This document shows, in pieces, positions 49,351 through 57,500 of a stretch of 64,000 nt of DNA. Each line of letters starts with the position of its first letter. Position 1 is the first letter of the stretch. The notes below the pieces were generated by a model. The model worked only from the letters and a program-made list of their open reading frames with translations, did not search any database and was not told the origin of the DNA. This DNA is from Deltaproteobacteria bacterium (GTDB lineage Bacteria; JAGRBM01; JAHCIT01), in assembly GCA_026129095.1 (NCBI GenBank), contig JAHCIT010000006.1, forward strand, positions 124,001 to 188,000. The letters run 5' to 3'. Position numbers and translations under genes: made by a program.

Positions 49351-50166
49351 CTACTGGACCTTTCGCGGCAGGAACATCGGATGCGCCCACCGTGCGCCGC
49401 CATCGACCGTGAAGGTTTCGCCCGTGCAGAAATCGCAGGCCGGAGAGGCCAGGAACGTGATCACCTCGGCGATCTCCTCCGGTGTCCCGAACCGCCCCCA
49501 CGGAATGCCCTTGCGGAGCGATTCGATCAGCGGCGGCGGATACTGCTTCAGGCCGCCCGTGTCGATCGTTCCCGGCGCCAGACTCACGACCCGAATGCCA
49601 AACTGCGCCCATTCGGTTGCAAGCGATTTTGTTAGGTTTGATACGGCCGCCCGCGCCGCCGAGGTGTGTGACACCCCTGGCATCCCCCGGTCGGTCGGCA
49701 CGATGATGTTGATGATCACCCCGCCACGCCTGAGCATGCATGCCTTGGCCACCGCCTGCGTCATGTTCCAGGTGCCGTTCAGGTTGGTGTCAATCACCGC
49801 CCGCCAGCCCTTTTCTTCCATGACCGCCGCCGGAGCCGGAAACTGGCCACCCGCGTTATTGATCAGGATGTCGACAGTGCCATAGGCGTCCAGAACGGCC
49901 TTGATAAATCCGTCTACTGAAGCCCGGTCGCGGATATCGAGAATGGCTCCGAGAGATTCCACTCCCGCTTCGCGGAGCTTCTCCAGACCGGCGTCCACAT
50001 GGTTCTGCTTGCGCGATCCGATGGCGATTCGCGCTCCGAGACGTCCCATTTCAAGCGCCGCCGCCAGCCCGATCCCCGTGCCGCCGCCAGTCACGATCAC
50101 CACCTTGCCCTTGAACAGGCCGGGCGCGAACAGGCGGGATGGCGGACCGGAATGGGACAACGGCAC
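49351..50166 (-). CDS. PECR-like short-chain enoyl-CoA reductase
   Basis: A 271-residue SDR strongly resembling peroxisomal trans-2-enoyl-CoA reductase (PECR) and 2,4-dienoyl-CoA reductases. TGGGTGIGLAAA is the cofactor motif, and ILINNAGGQFPAPA fits this group. The segment HTSAARAAVSNLTKSLATEWA replaces the usual YxxxK by the PECR type (HSGAARAGVxNLTKSLALEWA), and FTVDGGARW closes the fold. It would reduce an enoyl- or dienoyl-CoA with NADPH. The start is GTG (50166) with AAAGGAAA upstream. It lies between the acyl-CoA dehydrogenase and MaoC genes, 7 bp and 15 bp away. Confidence 0.85.
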   Translation of the reverse strand: MPLSHSGPPSRLFAPGLFKGKVVIVTGGGTGIGLAAALEMGRLGARIAIGSRKQNHVDAGLEKLREAGVESLGAILDIRDRASVDGFIKAVLDAYGTVDILINNAGGQFPAPAAVMEEKGWRAVIDTNLNGTWNMTQAVAKACMLRRGGVIINIIVPTDRGMPGVSHTSAARAAVSNLTKSLATEWAQFGIRVVSLAPGTIDTGGLKQYPPPLIESLRKGIPWGRFGTPEEIAEVITFLASPACDFCTGETFTVDGGARWAHPMFLPRKVQ

Positions 50167-50173
50167 TTTCCTT

Positions 50174-51382
50174 TCAGTCGATCTCGAGTCCCGGCATCAT
50201 CCGCCGGGCGATGATGAGCCGCTGGATCTGGCCCGTGCCCTCGAAGATATCAAACACCTGGATGTCGCGGAACAGTTTTTCGACGAGTTGTTCCTGTTCA
50301 GTGCCCGTGCCGCGCATGAGATCAAGAATTTCCCTCAGAATCTCCTTGGCGTGCTTGCAGGCATATGACTTGGACATCGATGCCTCGCGGGTATTGGGGA
50401 TGCCGAGATCCGCCATGGATGCTGCATTCCAGATCAGGAGCCTCGCTGCATGGATACGGCGGTCAAATTCAGCCACCTTCCGGCGCAAATGGGCTGACCA
50501 AGGAGCCGCTGTCCGGTGTTCACGCCGGACCCAGTCGGCAAACTCCTCATAGCCAGCCCGCGCCACTCCAAGTCCCATGGCCGCAACAAAAGGCCGGGTG
50601 GAGTCAAACGTCTTCATGGCTGTCCGGAATCCACCCTTGGACGTTTCCGAATAGCGGCCCGGCCCTCCAAGAAGGTTTTCTTCCGGTACGCGGACGTCAT
50701 CGAATACGAGTTCCGCCGTCTCCGAGGCACGGAGCCCGAGCTTCTTTTCGATCTTGCCAATGCTGAAACCGGGAGTCCCCTTCTCGACGATGAATGCACG
50801 GTGCCCGGCGCGGCCCAGTTTCGCATCCATCGAGGCGAACACAATCACCCAGCTCGCCCGGCCGCCGTTGGTGATAAAGCATTTACGGCCGTTAATTACC
50901 CACTCGTTCCCTTCCTTCCGGCAGGTGCTCCGGATCCCGGCGACATCAGAACCGGCGCCAGGCTCCGTAAGTCCGTACGCTCCCCACCGGGCCGGTTCCT
51001 TCTTGCTGAAGATGCTGAAATACTTCTCCCGCTGCGCCTCGGTCCCCATGAAACCGAGCGGCGGGCCGCCAAGGCCAGGCCCTGGCAGGCTCATCAGGAG
51101 CGCCGCATCCCCCCACGAAAGCTCCTCGGCGGCAAGCGCACTCAGGCGGTTCACATCCGAGGGTCCTTTGGGTTTTTCCGATACCGCCTTTTTCTTCCTC
51201 GGTGCAGCATCCGCGCCAGTTCGCATGGTGATGCCCATCTTGTTCATTTTTTCGAGGAAAGCGTCATCGGCACGGCTCTCCCGGTCGCACCTGAGCGAGA
51301 GTGGACGAAAATCGTTCCTGGCGAGCTGGTGAAACATGTCCCGCATCATCTTCTGCTGCGGGGAAAGCTCCAGATCGATCAT
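50174..51382 (-). CDS. Acyl-CoA dehydrogenase
   Basis: A 402-residue acyl-CoA dehydrogenase. Signatures: GAYGLTEPGAGSDVAGIRSTC (FAD/substrate), INGRKCFITNGG, and a C-terminal FEGTGQIQRLIIARR in which the Glu is the expected catalytic base. An unusual Lys/Pro-rich insert (RKKKAVSEKPKGPS) interrupts the N-terminal helical domain. It resembles the 57497-58729 enzyme throughout (GTPGFSI..EKK.GLRA.ET; FDSTRP.VA), so the two operons carry paralogues. Genes are 7 bp (SDR) and about 33 bp (DUF35) apart. It oxidises an acyl-CoA to the 2-enoyl-CoA. Confidence 0.9.
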   Translation of the reverse strand: MIDLELSPQQKMMRDMFHQLARNDFRPLSLRCDRESRADDAFLEKMNKMGITMRTGADAAPRKKKAVSEKPKGPSDVNRLSALAAEELSWGDAALLMSLPGPGLGGPPLGFMGTEAQREKYFSIFSKKEPARWGAYGLTEPGAGSDVAGIRSTCRKEGNEWVINGRKCFITNGGRASWVIVFASMDAKLGRAGHRAFIVEKGTPGFSIGKIEKKLGLRASETAELVFDDVRVPEENLLGGPGRYSETSKGGFRTAMKTFDSTRPFVAAMGLGVARAGYEEFADWVRREHRTAAPWSAHLRRKVAEFDRRIHAARLLIWNAASMADLGIPNTREASMSKSYACKHAKEILREILDLMRGTGTEQEQLVEKLFRDIQVFDIFEGTGQIQRLIIARRMMPGLEID

Positions 51383-51415
51383 TTTGCAAGTCTCCTGGCG
51401 GCTGAACGCGCTGGT

Positions 51416-51841
51416 TCAGTCCACCGGCGTGAACGAATGGGTATGCAGCTTGCCGGAGATCGGGCACGGAACGAACTTGAGTTTCTGACCGATCCGGAGA
51501 TCGCCGAACTTTCCATTGATCTTGGAAAGGATCCGGCCCGGACCCGGAAGTGCGGGCAGCTCCACGAGGCCGATCACTTCCGGCGCCATAAACCGGACCG
51601 ACCTCGCCTGCGTGGTAAAGGCATAGAGAGTGGCGCTTTCATGAATATCAATCCACTGGACGCTGACTCCCCAGCATCTCGTACAGAACGCCCGGGGCGG
51701 ATAGTCTACATGTCCGCACTTTTTGCACTTCGTTGAACAGAGCCGCTTTTCATCACGGAGAAGCCGTACATATTCGCCGAACATTGAATCGGCGTCATTG
51801 TTCATCGCCTGCCAGGAAAACTTGTCAATCAGGTCTTTCAT
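51416..51841 (-). CDS. DUF35 Zn-ribbon/OB-fold protein
   Basis: A 141-residue Zn-ribbon plus OB-fold protein (DUF35). CSTKCKKCGHVDYPPRAFC and TRC provide the Cys pairs for zinc, then the OB strand starts near YAFTTQARS. DUF35 proteins bind thiolase-fold enzymes (for example Ltp2-DUF35 in steroid side-chain retro-aldol cleavage, or HMG-CoA synthase/thiolase assemblies in archaea). It begins 6 bp after the stop of the thiolase-like gene, consistent with an obligate complex. It is a scaffold or acyl-CoA channel rather than an enzyme. Confidence 0.9.
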   Translation of the reverse strand: MKDLIDKFSWQAMNNDADSMFGEYVRLLRDEKRLCSTKCKKCGHVDYPPRAFCTRCWGVSVQWIDIHESATLYAFTTQARSVRFMAPEVIGLVELPALPGPGRILSKINGKFGDLRIGQKLKFVPCPISGKLHTHSFTPVD

Positions 51842-51847
51842 TGGCCG

Positions 51848-53053
51848 CTACGCCCCCATCCGTTCGAAAGTCATCACGATCGAGCCGTTGAGGCAGCCAT
51901 GCTCGGCATGGATCAGCCCGAGGCGTGCATCCGGAACCTGCCGGCCGGGCGCCCGCGCCGTCAGGTGGCGGGTCACTTCGACCACTTCCATGAGCGGCGT
52001 CGCTCCAGCCGGGTGGCCATAGCAGATACGCCCGCCCGTCGGATTGACGACGATATCTCCACCCCAGGTATTGCGTCCTTCTGCAACCCAGCGGGCAGCC
52101 TTCCCCTTTGCGCACCAGCCCAGATCCTCATACAGCATCAGTTCTGTAGGCGCGAAAACGCCGTAAACCTCGGCCACATCCACATCGGTGGACTTGATAC
52201 CCGCCTGGGTGCATGCCTCGGCAACGGCCATCTGCGCGGATTTGTATTCCGACATGGAACCAGTGACCGGACAGAAATGCTCCGGCTCGTGCCATTCGCC
52301 GACGCCGGTTACTCTTGCCACGGGTTTTTTCAGCCCTTTGGCGACGTCGAGCGAGGTTACCACCGCTGCCGCCGCTCCAGAGCTGAACGGACAGCACATG
52401 GGCAACGTCAGGGGCGGCGACTGCATCGGTGCATTCAGGATGTCATCCTGCGTGGCCGGCTCCCGGAACTGGGCCCCCGGATGCTGGGCCGCGTGCTCGC
52501 GCAATCGCACCACACAATCAGCGACCTGTTCGATCGTCGTGCCGGTTTCATGCATGTAACGCTGCCCGCTCATGGCATAGAACGGGATGGGCGCGCCGGC
52601 GCCGAATGCCCCGTCATAGGATCCCTGCAGACTCACCTGCGCGTAGGCTCCCTGCCGCAGCGTCTGCTGGAAATCACTGGTATCGACGACGCTGGTACGG
52701 TGATCAGCGGCGATGACGAGCGCCGCACGGCAACGGCCAAGCGTCACTTCGTCAACTGCGAACCTCAACGCCAGCGCCGCCGTGACCCCGCCGTTTTCCA
52801 CCAGCGTCAGCGTTTTCGTGGGGATGCCCAGGTATTTCCCCATATGCGCCGCGAACATCATGAACAGCTCCGGGTTGAGCCCCGGTGGCGTCAGAAAGAG
52901 TCCATCGATGTCTTTCGGATCGAGACCCGAGTCCTCCACCGCTTCCCGGGCCATCTCGAACATGACGTCCCGTATGGGCCGTGGGCCTTTCTTCGTAACC
53001 GGAGTTGCGGCCACCCCGGCAATTACAGCATCAATACTGGCGCGTACAACCAT
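51848..53053 (-). CDS. SCP2-type thiolase-fold protein lacking the catalytic Cys (possible retro-aldolase)
   Basis: A 401-residue thiolase-superfamily protein, first gene of the minus operon. The segment VENGGVTAALALRFA (residues about 85-99) aligns with the thiolase nucleophile loop, where the normal Cys is replaced (Asn87 or neighbour). H347 is retained in GGRICYGHPAGAT, and the C-terminal loop has HAEHGCLNGS. The region VAEVYGVFAPTELMLYEDLGW with a conserved Tyr (Y297) resembles Ltp2-type aldolases. Together with the DUF35 partner this suggests C-C cleavage of a 3-hydroxyacyl-CoA rather than thiolysis. Alternatives are another acyl-CoA condensing role or a non-catalytic subunit. ATG at 53053. 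Confidence 0.85.
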   Translation of the reverse strand: MVVRASIDAVIAGVAATPVTKKGPRPIRDVMFEMAREAVEDSGLDPKDIDGLFLTPPGLNPELFMMFAAHMGKYLGIPTKTLTLVENGGVTAALALRFAVDEVTLGRCRAALVIAADHRTSVVDTSDFQQTLRQGAYAQVSLQGSYDGAFGAGAPIPFYAMSGQRYMHETGTTIEQVADCVVRLREHAAQHPGAQFREPATQDDILNAPMQSPPLTLPMCCPFSSGAAAAVVTSLDVAKGLKKPVARVTGVGEWHEPEHFCPVTGSMSEYKSAQMAVAEACTQAGIKSTDVDVAEVYGVFAPTELMLYEDLGWCAKGKAARWVAEGRNTWGGDIVVNPTGGRICYGHPAGATPLMEVVEVTRHLTARAPGRQVPDARLGLIHAEHGCLNGSIVMTFERMGA

Positions 53054-53296
53054 GATTTAATGAGCTACCAAATATAGCTATTTATCGTCAAGATATATTT
53101 ACTGAGCTTTATTCATATTAAGTGCAAAATTTCAAAATATATGACTATTTTATTAATAAAATCAGAATATTATATTACAAATCTCTCCGTGATCAGAACT
53201 TCTATAAATTATTTTCTTGTGTTACTTCGTATACTATGTATTATTTGGGTCAATCGAGGGAGCACGAAGGCGGGCTCCTTCCGGAGGCGACCACTG
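53054..53296. promoter_or_regulatory. AT-rich divergent control region
   Basis: A 243-bp region between the two catabolic operons. Its first 180 bp or so are extremely AT-rich, in sharp contrast to the surrounding genome. It holds a perfect 16-bp palindrome at 53147-53162 and the 8-bp palindrome ATAGCTAT near 53073-53081. TATACT at 53230-53235 is a -10-like element on the plus strand. The long frame through this region (from 53141) that joins the ligase frame is spurious. It probably contains both operon promoters and a regulator site. Confidence 0.75.
53147..53162. promoter_or_regulatory. Perfect 16-bp AT palindrome, candidate MarR operator
   Basis: ATTTTATTAATAAAAT reads the same on both strands. 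It lies about 95 bp upstream of the thiolase-like start and 135 bp upstream of the ligase start. MarR-family dimers typically bind AT-rich palindromes of about 16-20 bp, and the operon encodes a MarR at its end, so this is a reasonable candidate for autoregulation. Confidence 0.5.
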
Positions 53297-54868
53297 GTGG
53301 CGGTTCTGGTGCCCGATATCCTGCGCGAACAGGCGGCCAAGACCACGGGCCAGACAGCCATCGATATCATCGGTTCTGCCTCGATGACCTATGGAGAATG
53401 GGAAGCGCGCAGCAACCGGCTCGCCCGCGCCCTGGTCAAGGCTGGCCTCAAGCCGGATGACCGGGTCGCCCTCTGGTTCACCAATGAGGATGCACTCGAT
53501 TATGCGGTCGGCTACTTCGCCATCCAGAAAGCTGGCGGCGTTACGGTGCCCGTAAATGCCCGGCTCACGGCCCGCGAGTCGGCCTGGATCCTGGAGCATT
53601 CGGCCTCCCGTTTTCTGCTCGCCCAGAGCCGCCAGTCCCCGGAACTCGCTGCCATCCTGAAGCTCGCCCCGGCAGGACTGAAAGCAGTCACCCGAGGGGG
53701 GCTCCCCGGCACATTCGGCTGGGATTCCTTCGAGTCCGGACAGAGCACGGATACCATTCAGGTGGAGCGCGCCCCCGACGATCTCGCCGATATTCTTTAT
53801 ACCTCCGGAACCACCGGGTTTCCCAAAGGTGTCGCCAGCACTCATGCCAACGTAGCTCTTGTCACCAAAGGACGTCTCGGTGCGATGTTCGCCGGACAGA
53901 CGTTCCTGCATGCTGTCCCCTACTACACCTTCGCCGGCACCCACGCGATGCTGATGCTTCCGCTTACAGGTGGCATGACATCCGTAGTCCTGCCGAGGTT
54001 CGATGCGGCCCTGTTTCTGGAACTGATCGCCGAACGCAAGGCGGCCTTGCTATATGCGGTACCTTCGATGCTGATGCTGATGCTCCGCGATCCATCCATC
54101 GGCGAATACGACTACCGCTCGCTCAAAATGATTCTCTACGGAACGGCGCCAATGCCGCCTGAGGGTATCCGCGGACTCGCCCAGAGGTTCCCGCAGGCGA
54201 TGCAAATCAATGTCTATGGTCTCACCGAAGCCGGTGGAGCGGGTTGCACACTGCCGCCCACCGAGGCCCTCAAGCGGCCGGGCAGCATCGGCAAGCCTCT
54301 GCCTCCGACCGAAATCAGGATCTGTGACGGAAACGGCCACGAACTCCCCGCCGGCGAGCAGGGTGAAATCTGGCTTCGCACACCGGGAAACCGCCGCCGC
54401 TATTTCAACAACGAGCAGGCGACGCGAGAAACCTGGACCGAAGACGGCTGGCTGAAAACAGGCGATGTGGGTCACTTTGACACCGACGGTTATCTCTATA
54501 TCGACGACCGGCTCAAGGACATGATCATCCGGGGTGGGCACAACATCTTCGCCCTAGAGGTGGAAAACGTGCTCTATGAGCATCCGGCTGTCGCCGAGGT
54601 GGCCGTGGTCGGAGTACCGCACACGATCCTGGGTGAGGACGTGAAGGCATTCATCGTTCTGCGCGACGGCTCCAGTCCAGATGCCGATGAACTGCAGGCG
54701 TTCTGTGCCGGGCGGCTCGCCGATTACAAGCGCCCCCGTCAGATCGAATTTGTACGTGAGCTTCCACGCAATGCTCTTGGCAAGGTCTTGAAACGCGTCC
54801 TGCGAGGCGGCGATACAGCCGGTGCCCAGACCGGAAGCCAGCCGCCGGAAGGGGCTGCCCATGCCTGA
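53297..54868 (+). CDS. Acyl-CoA synthetase (AMP-forming CoA ligase)
   Basis: A 523-residue adenylate-forming ligase that would activate the pathway's carboxylic acid to its CoA thioester. Core motifs: YTSGTTGFPKG (P-loop), NVYGLTEAGG, the GWLKTGDVG segment, the hinge DRLKDMIIRGG, and the catalytic Lys near PRNALGKVLKRV. The frame is open upstream to 53141 in AT-rich DNA; the GTG at 53297 with GGAGG 9 bases upstream gives the normal family start and length. First gene of the plus operon; its stop overlaps the hydrolase start by 8 bp. Fatty-acid-CoA-ligase-like, but chain or ring preference is not predictable. Confidence 0.9.
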   Translation: MAVLVPDILREQAAKTTGQTAIDIIGSASMTYGEWEARSNRLARALVKAGLKPDDRVALWFTNEDALDYAVGYFAIQKAGGVTVPVNARLTARESAWILEHSASRFLLAQSRQSPELAAILKLAPAGLKAVTRGGLPGTFGWDSFESGQSTDTIQVERAPDDLADILYTSGTTGFPKGVASTHANVALVTKGRLGAMFAGQTFLHAVPYYTFAGTHAMLMLPLTGGMTSVVLPRFDAALFLELIAERKAALLYAVPSMLMLMLRDPSIGEYDYRSLKMILYGTAPMPPEGIRGLAQRFPQAMQINVYGLTEAGGAGCTLPPTEALKRPGSIGKPLPPTEIRICDGNGHELPAGEQGEIWLRTPGNRRRYFNNEQATRETWTEDGWLKTGDVGHFDTDGYLYIDDRLKDMIIRGGHNIFALEVENVLYEHPAVAEVAVVGVPHTILGEDVKAFIVLRDGSSPDADELQAFCAGRLADYKRPRQIEFVRELPRNALGKVLKRVLRGGDTAGAQTGSQPPEGAAHA

Positions 54869-55652
54869 CGCCCTTTCCGGCCTCCACCGCATTCACTACA
54901 CCGATGCAGGGTCCGGTTATCCCGTTCTGTTCGGGCATTCCCTCACTTTCGATGGCACGATGTTCGAGGCCCAAACAGCCGTCCTGTCGAAGAAGTTCCG
55001 GTGCATTTCCATCGACTTCCGGGGACACGGCAAGAGCTCGAAACTGGACGAACCCTATACGCTGGACGACAACGCCGCCGACGTGCTGGCTGTGGCCGAC
55101 ACCATTGGTGCGAAGCGGTTTCACTACGTGGGCCTTTCCATGGGCGGAATGACCGGCATGCGGGTGGTGCTCCGGGCACCGGAACGGATGACGGCACTCG
55201 CGCTTCTCGACACCAGCGCTGGCGAGGAAGACCCGGCAAAACGAGCAGCTTATTCGGACTACGCAAAACAGTCCCGGGACAAGCCGCCCATGCCCCCCAT
55301 GATCGAAATGACCCTCGGCCTCATGTTTTCACCTGCCTTCATGAAGCGCGAACCGGCTGTAACGGATCGCTACCGTAAGATTCTTCTTTCCAATGACGTA
55401 AATGCCATCTCGCAGGCAACCCTGGCCGTCACAAACCGCGACAGCATTCTGGAGCGTATTGGCTCGATCAAGTGTCCAGTGCTCGTTATCGTGGGATCAC
55501 AGGATATCGCCACGCCGCCAGCCCAGGCCCGTGCCATCGCCAGTTCGATTCCCAATGCCGCACTCGAAGTCATTGAAGGTGCTGGTCACATGACCCCGGT
55601 CGAAGCCCCCGAACAGGTCACACGTCTCTTACTGGAATTCCTGGGAGAATAG
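54861..55652 (+). CDS. Alpha/beta hydrolase (3-oxoadipate enol-lactonase-like)
   Basis: A 263-residue alpha/beta hydrolase: FRGHGKSSK, nucleophile elbow GLSMGGMTGMR, Asp region VIVGSQDIATPPAQA and catalytic His in GAGHMTPVEAP. The fold resembles the 3-oxoadipate enol-lactonase and C-C hydrolase (MhpC) group. Within a CoA pathway it could hydrolyse a lactone, thioester or ring-cleavage product. The ATG at 54861 has GGAAGGGG upstream and overlaps the ligase stop; the crotonase starts 3 bp after its stop. Confidence 0.85.
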   Translation: MPDALSGLHRIHYTDAGSGYPVLFGHSLTFDGTMFEAQTAVLSKKFRCISIDFRGHGKSSKLDEPYTLDDNAADVLAVADTIGAKRFHYVGLSMGGMTGMRVVLRAPERMTALALLDTSAGEEDPAKRAAYSDYAKQSRDKPPMPPMIEMTLGLMFSPAFMKREPAVTDRYRKILLSNDVNAISQATLAVTNRDSILERIGSIKCPVLVIVGSQDIATPPAQARAIASSIPNAALEVIEGAGHMTPVEAPEQVTRLLLEFLGE

Positions 55653-55655
55653 CGC

Positions 55656-56453
55656 ATGGACGATGCAGTCATCCTTGAGCGGCAGGGCCATCTGGCGGTT
55701 CTCACCTTGAACCGTCCTGATAACCGGAACGCCATGACTGTGGAACTCCTCGATGCCTTCAGAACTCGCGTCGCGGAGGTTAAAGGGGACAATGCAGTCC
55801 GGGTACTCATTGTCACTGGCAGTGGCAAGAACTTCTGCTCCGGCGCCGATTTCAAGGCCACGGCAGATCTCATGACCCGGAGCGGCATGGCGGGCACTCC
55901 CGGCATGCGTGAATCGGCCAAATGGGTCTACGGATCGTTCCTAGCACTTCTCGAACTGGACATCCCGGTCATCGCTGCCATGAATGGACATGCCATCGGG
56001 GGCGGACTGGGGCTGGCGCTTGCCTGCGATCTTCGTGTTGCTGCTGTAAGTGCCAGGATAGGCGCGAACTTTGTCCGGCTGGGGCTGCATCCCGGCATGG
56101 CAGTTTCCTATCTTCTGCCAAGACTTACTGGCCTACCCATTGCCGCGGAACTGCTCTTCACCGGCCGGATCATTAACGGTGACGAAGCGGCCCGGTTCGG
56201 TCTGGTCAACTACGCCGTTCCGGAAGCTGAAGTCATGGACCGGGCAAAAGCCCTCGCCACGGAAATCGCAGCGTGCGCCCCCTACGCCGTCAGGCTGACC
56301 AAGCGATCCCTTTACAACGGGCTTCAGATGAACCCGGCGGCTGCGCTCGAAACCGAAGCCTACGCGCAGGCCCTGTGCAGCCAGACCGACGACGCCAAGG
56401 AAGGCGTTATGGCCCTCATGCAGAAGCGCGAACCGGTGTTCAAGGGGAAGTAG
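55656..56453 (+). CDS. Crotonase-fold enoyl-CoA hydratase/isomerase
   Basis: A 265-residue crotonase: NFCSGADF and NGHAIGGGLGLALACD form the oxyanion hole, GLPIAAELLFTGRIINGDEA the CoA-binding part. At the position of Glu144 of rat enoyl-CoA hydratase it has Phe (segment RIGANFVRLGLHPGM), so a conventional hydration mechanism is doubtful; many isomerases and C-C lyases share this loss. In the operon it follows the hydrolase by 3 bp and precedes the ACAD by 9 bp. Specific reaction unknown. Confidence 0.85.
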   Translation: MDDAVILERQGHLAVLTLNRPDNRNAMTVELLDAFRTRVAEVKGDNAVRVLIVTGSGKNFCSGADFKATADLMTRSGMAGTPGMRESAKWVYGSFLALLELDIPVIAAMNGHAIGGGLGLALACDLRVAAVSARIGANFVRLGLHPGMAVSYLLPRLTGLPIAAELLFTGRIINGDEAARFGLVNYAVPEAEVMDRAKALATEIAACAPYAVRLTKRSLYNGLQMNPAAALETEAYAQALCSQTDDAKEGVMALMQKREPVFKGK

Positions 56454-56462
56454 GGAACGGGC

Positions 56463-57500
56463 ATGTTCGGCTTTGCACTAAGCGATGAAGAGGAAATGAT
56501 ACGGTCGACCGCCGAGGCGTTCGCCCGCTCCGAACTGCTTCCCAAGGTACGCGACCACGAAGCGGCCCAAGCCCTTCCCGCTCACCTCTCGAAGAAGTTC
56601 GACGACACCGGTCTTGGGCTGGCCGGTGTTCCGGAAACCGCTGGTGGCGCGGGACTCGGTGCATTTGCCGATACACTGGTTTACTACGAACTGTCCCGCG
56701 CCGATGCCGGTGCCGCCTTCGCCCTAGGACTTTCCGGTCTTGGGTTACGGATTTTTGGCCTGAATACCGGCCCTGTCCATCTGGCGAGCGACATTGACCA
56801 GAGGCTGGAGGCCTCTGGCGGCTTTGTCAGCGGGAAGTGGCCCCTTTCGTTCGGACGCGAAACGGGCCGGGCACTTGTACTTCTGTCAGGTTCCGACTCC
56901 GCCGTGTTCATCGAGACCGGAGTTTCAGCCACTCCCTGCCGGCCAGCGGCACTGGATACGGCACAGGGATGGACACTCTCGTTCGACAAGGCCCCAGTCA
57001 AGAAAACAGTTCCTGCGGCCGCATTCCAGAACCACACCCGCCAGCTTGCCGCCACACTGCTGGCAGGCCTTTCGGCCTGCGCACTGGAATATGCCCGCGC
57101 CTATACGATGGAACGCAAGACCTTCGGGCGCACACTGGCACACCATCAGGGAGTCGCCTTTGTTCTGGCTGAGATGGCCATGCGGACCGAGGCATCAAGA
57201 CTGGCTGTCTGGCGATCGGCATGGCGCATGGACAGCGGGAAAGAGGCCCGGTTCGACACGGCTGCTGCCTTTGTCGAAGCGGCACAGAACGCCCTGTTCG
57301 TCTGCGATCAGGCCCTTCAGCTCCTCGGCGGTCATGGCTACATGAAGGACCATTTCGTGGAGAAATATTTCCGCGAGGCACGTGTCCTTTCGCAGCTTTG
57401 GGGCGGCGTGGACGGCGCCCTGATGACAGCCGGGGCTTTCTCAACCTCGCTGAGCACCGAAATCGGGTTTCCGGAGCTGGTAGAGGGTCGAACCCCATGA
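56463..57500 (+). CDS. Acyl-CoA dehydrogenase subunit lacking the catalytic Glu
   Basis: A 345-residue acyl-CoA dehydrogenase-fold protein, shorter than its neighbours. The N-terminal helical domain (MFGFALSDEEEMIRSTAEAF), beta domain and C-terminal FAD-contact loop LLGGHGYMKDHFVEKYFREA are present. Where ACADs carry the base in the YEGT motif, it has LWGGVDGALM, so the catalytic Glu is missing. The following gene, overlapping by 4 bp (ATGA), encodes a full ACAD with Glu. This is the arrangement of the alpha2beta2 ACADs of steroid side-chain degradation (ChsE-type), where only one subunit is catalytic. Confidence 0.87.
   Translation: MFGFALSDEEEMIRSTAEAFARSELLPKVRDHEAAQALPAHLSKKFDDTGLGLAGVPETAGGAGLGAFADTLVYYELSRADAGAAFALGLSGLGLRIFGLNTGPVHLASDIDQRLEASGGFVSGKWPLSFGRETGRALVLLSGSDSAVFIETGVSATPCRPAALDTAQGWTLSFDKAPVKKTVPAAAFQNHTRQLAATLLAGLSACALEYARAYTMERKTFGRTLAHHQGVAFVLAEMAMRTEASRLAVWRSAWRMDSGKEARFDTAAAFVEAAQNALFVCDQALQLLGGHGYMKDHFVEKYFREARVLSQLWGGVDGALMTAGAFSTSLSTEIGFPELVEGRTP

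Noticed and set aside
53141-53296. N-terminal extension of the CoA ligase frame through AT-rich DNA
   Set aside because: The added residues (ILLIKSEYYITNLSVIRTS) reflect AT-rich intergenic codons, and a GTG with GGAGG at 53297 gives the family start.
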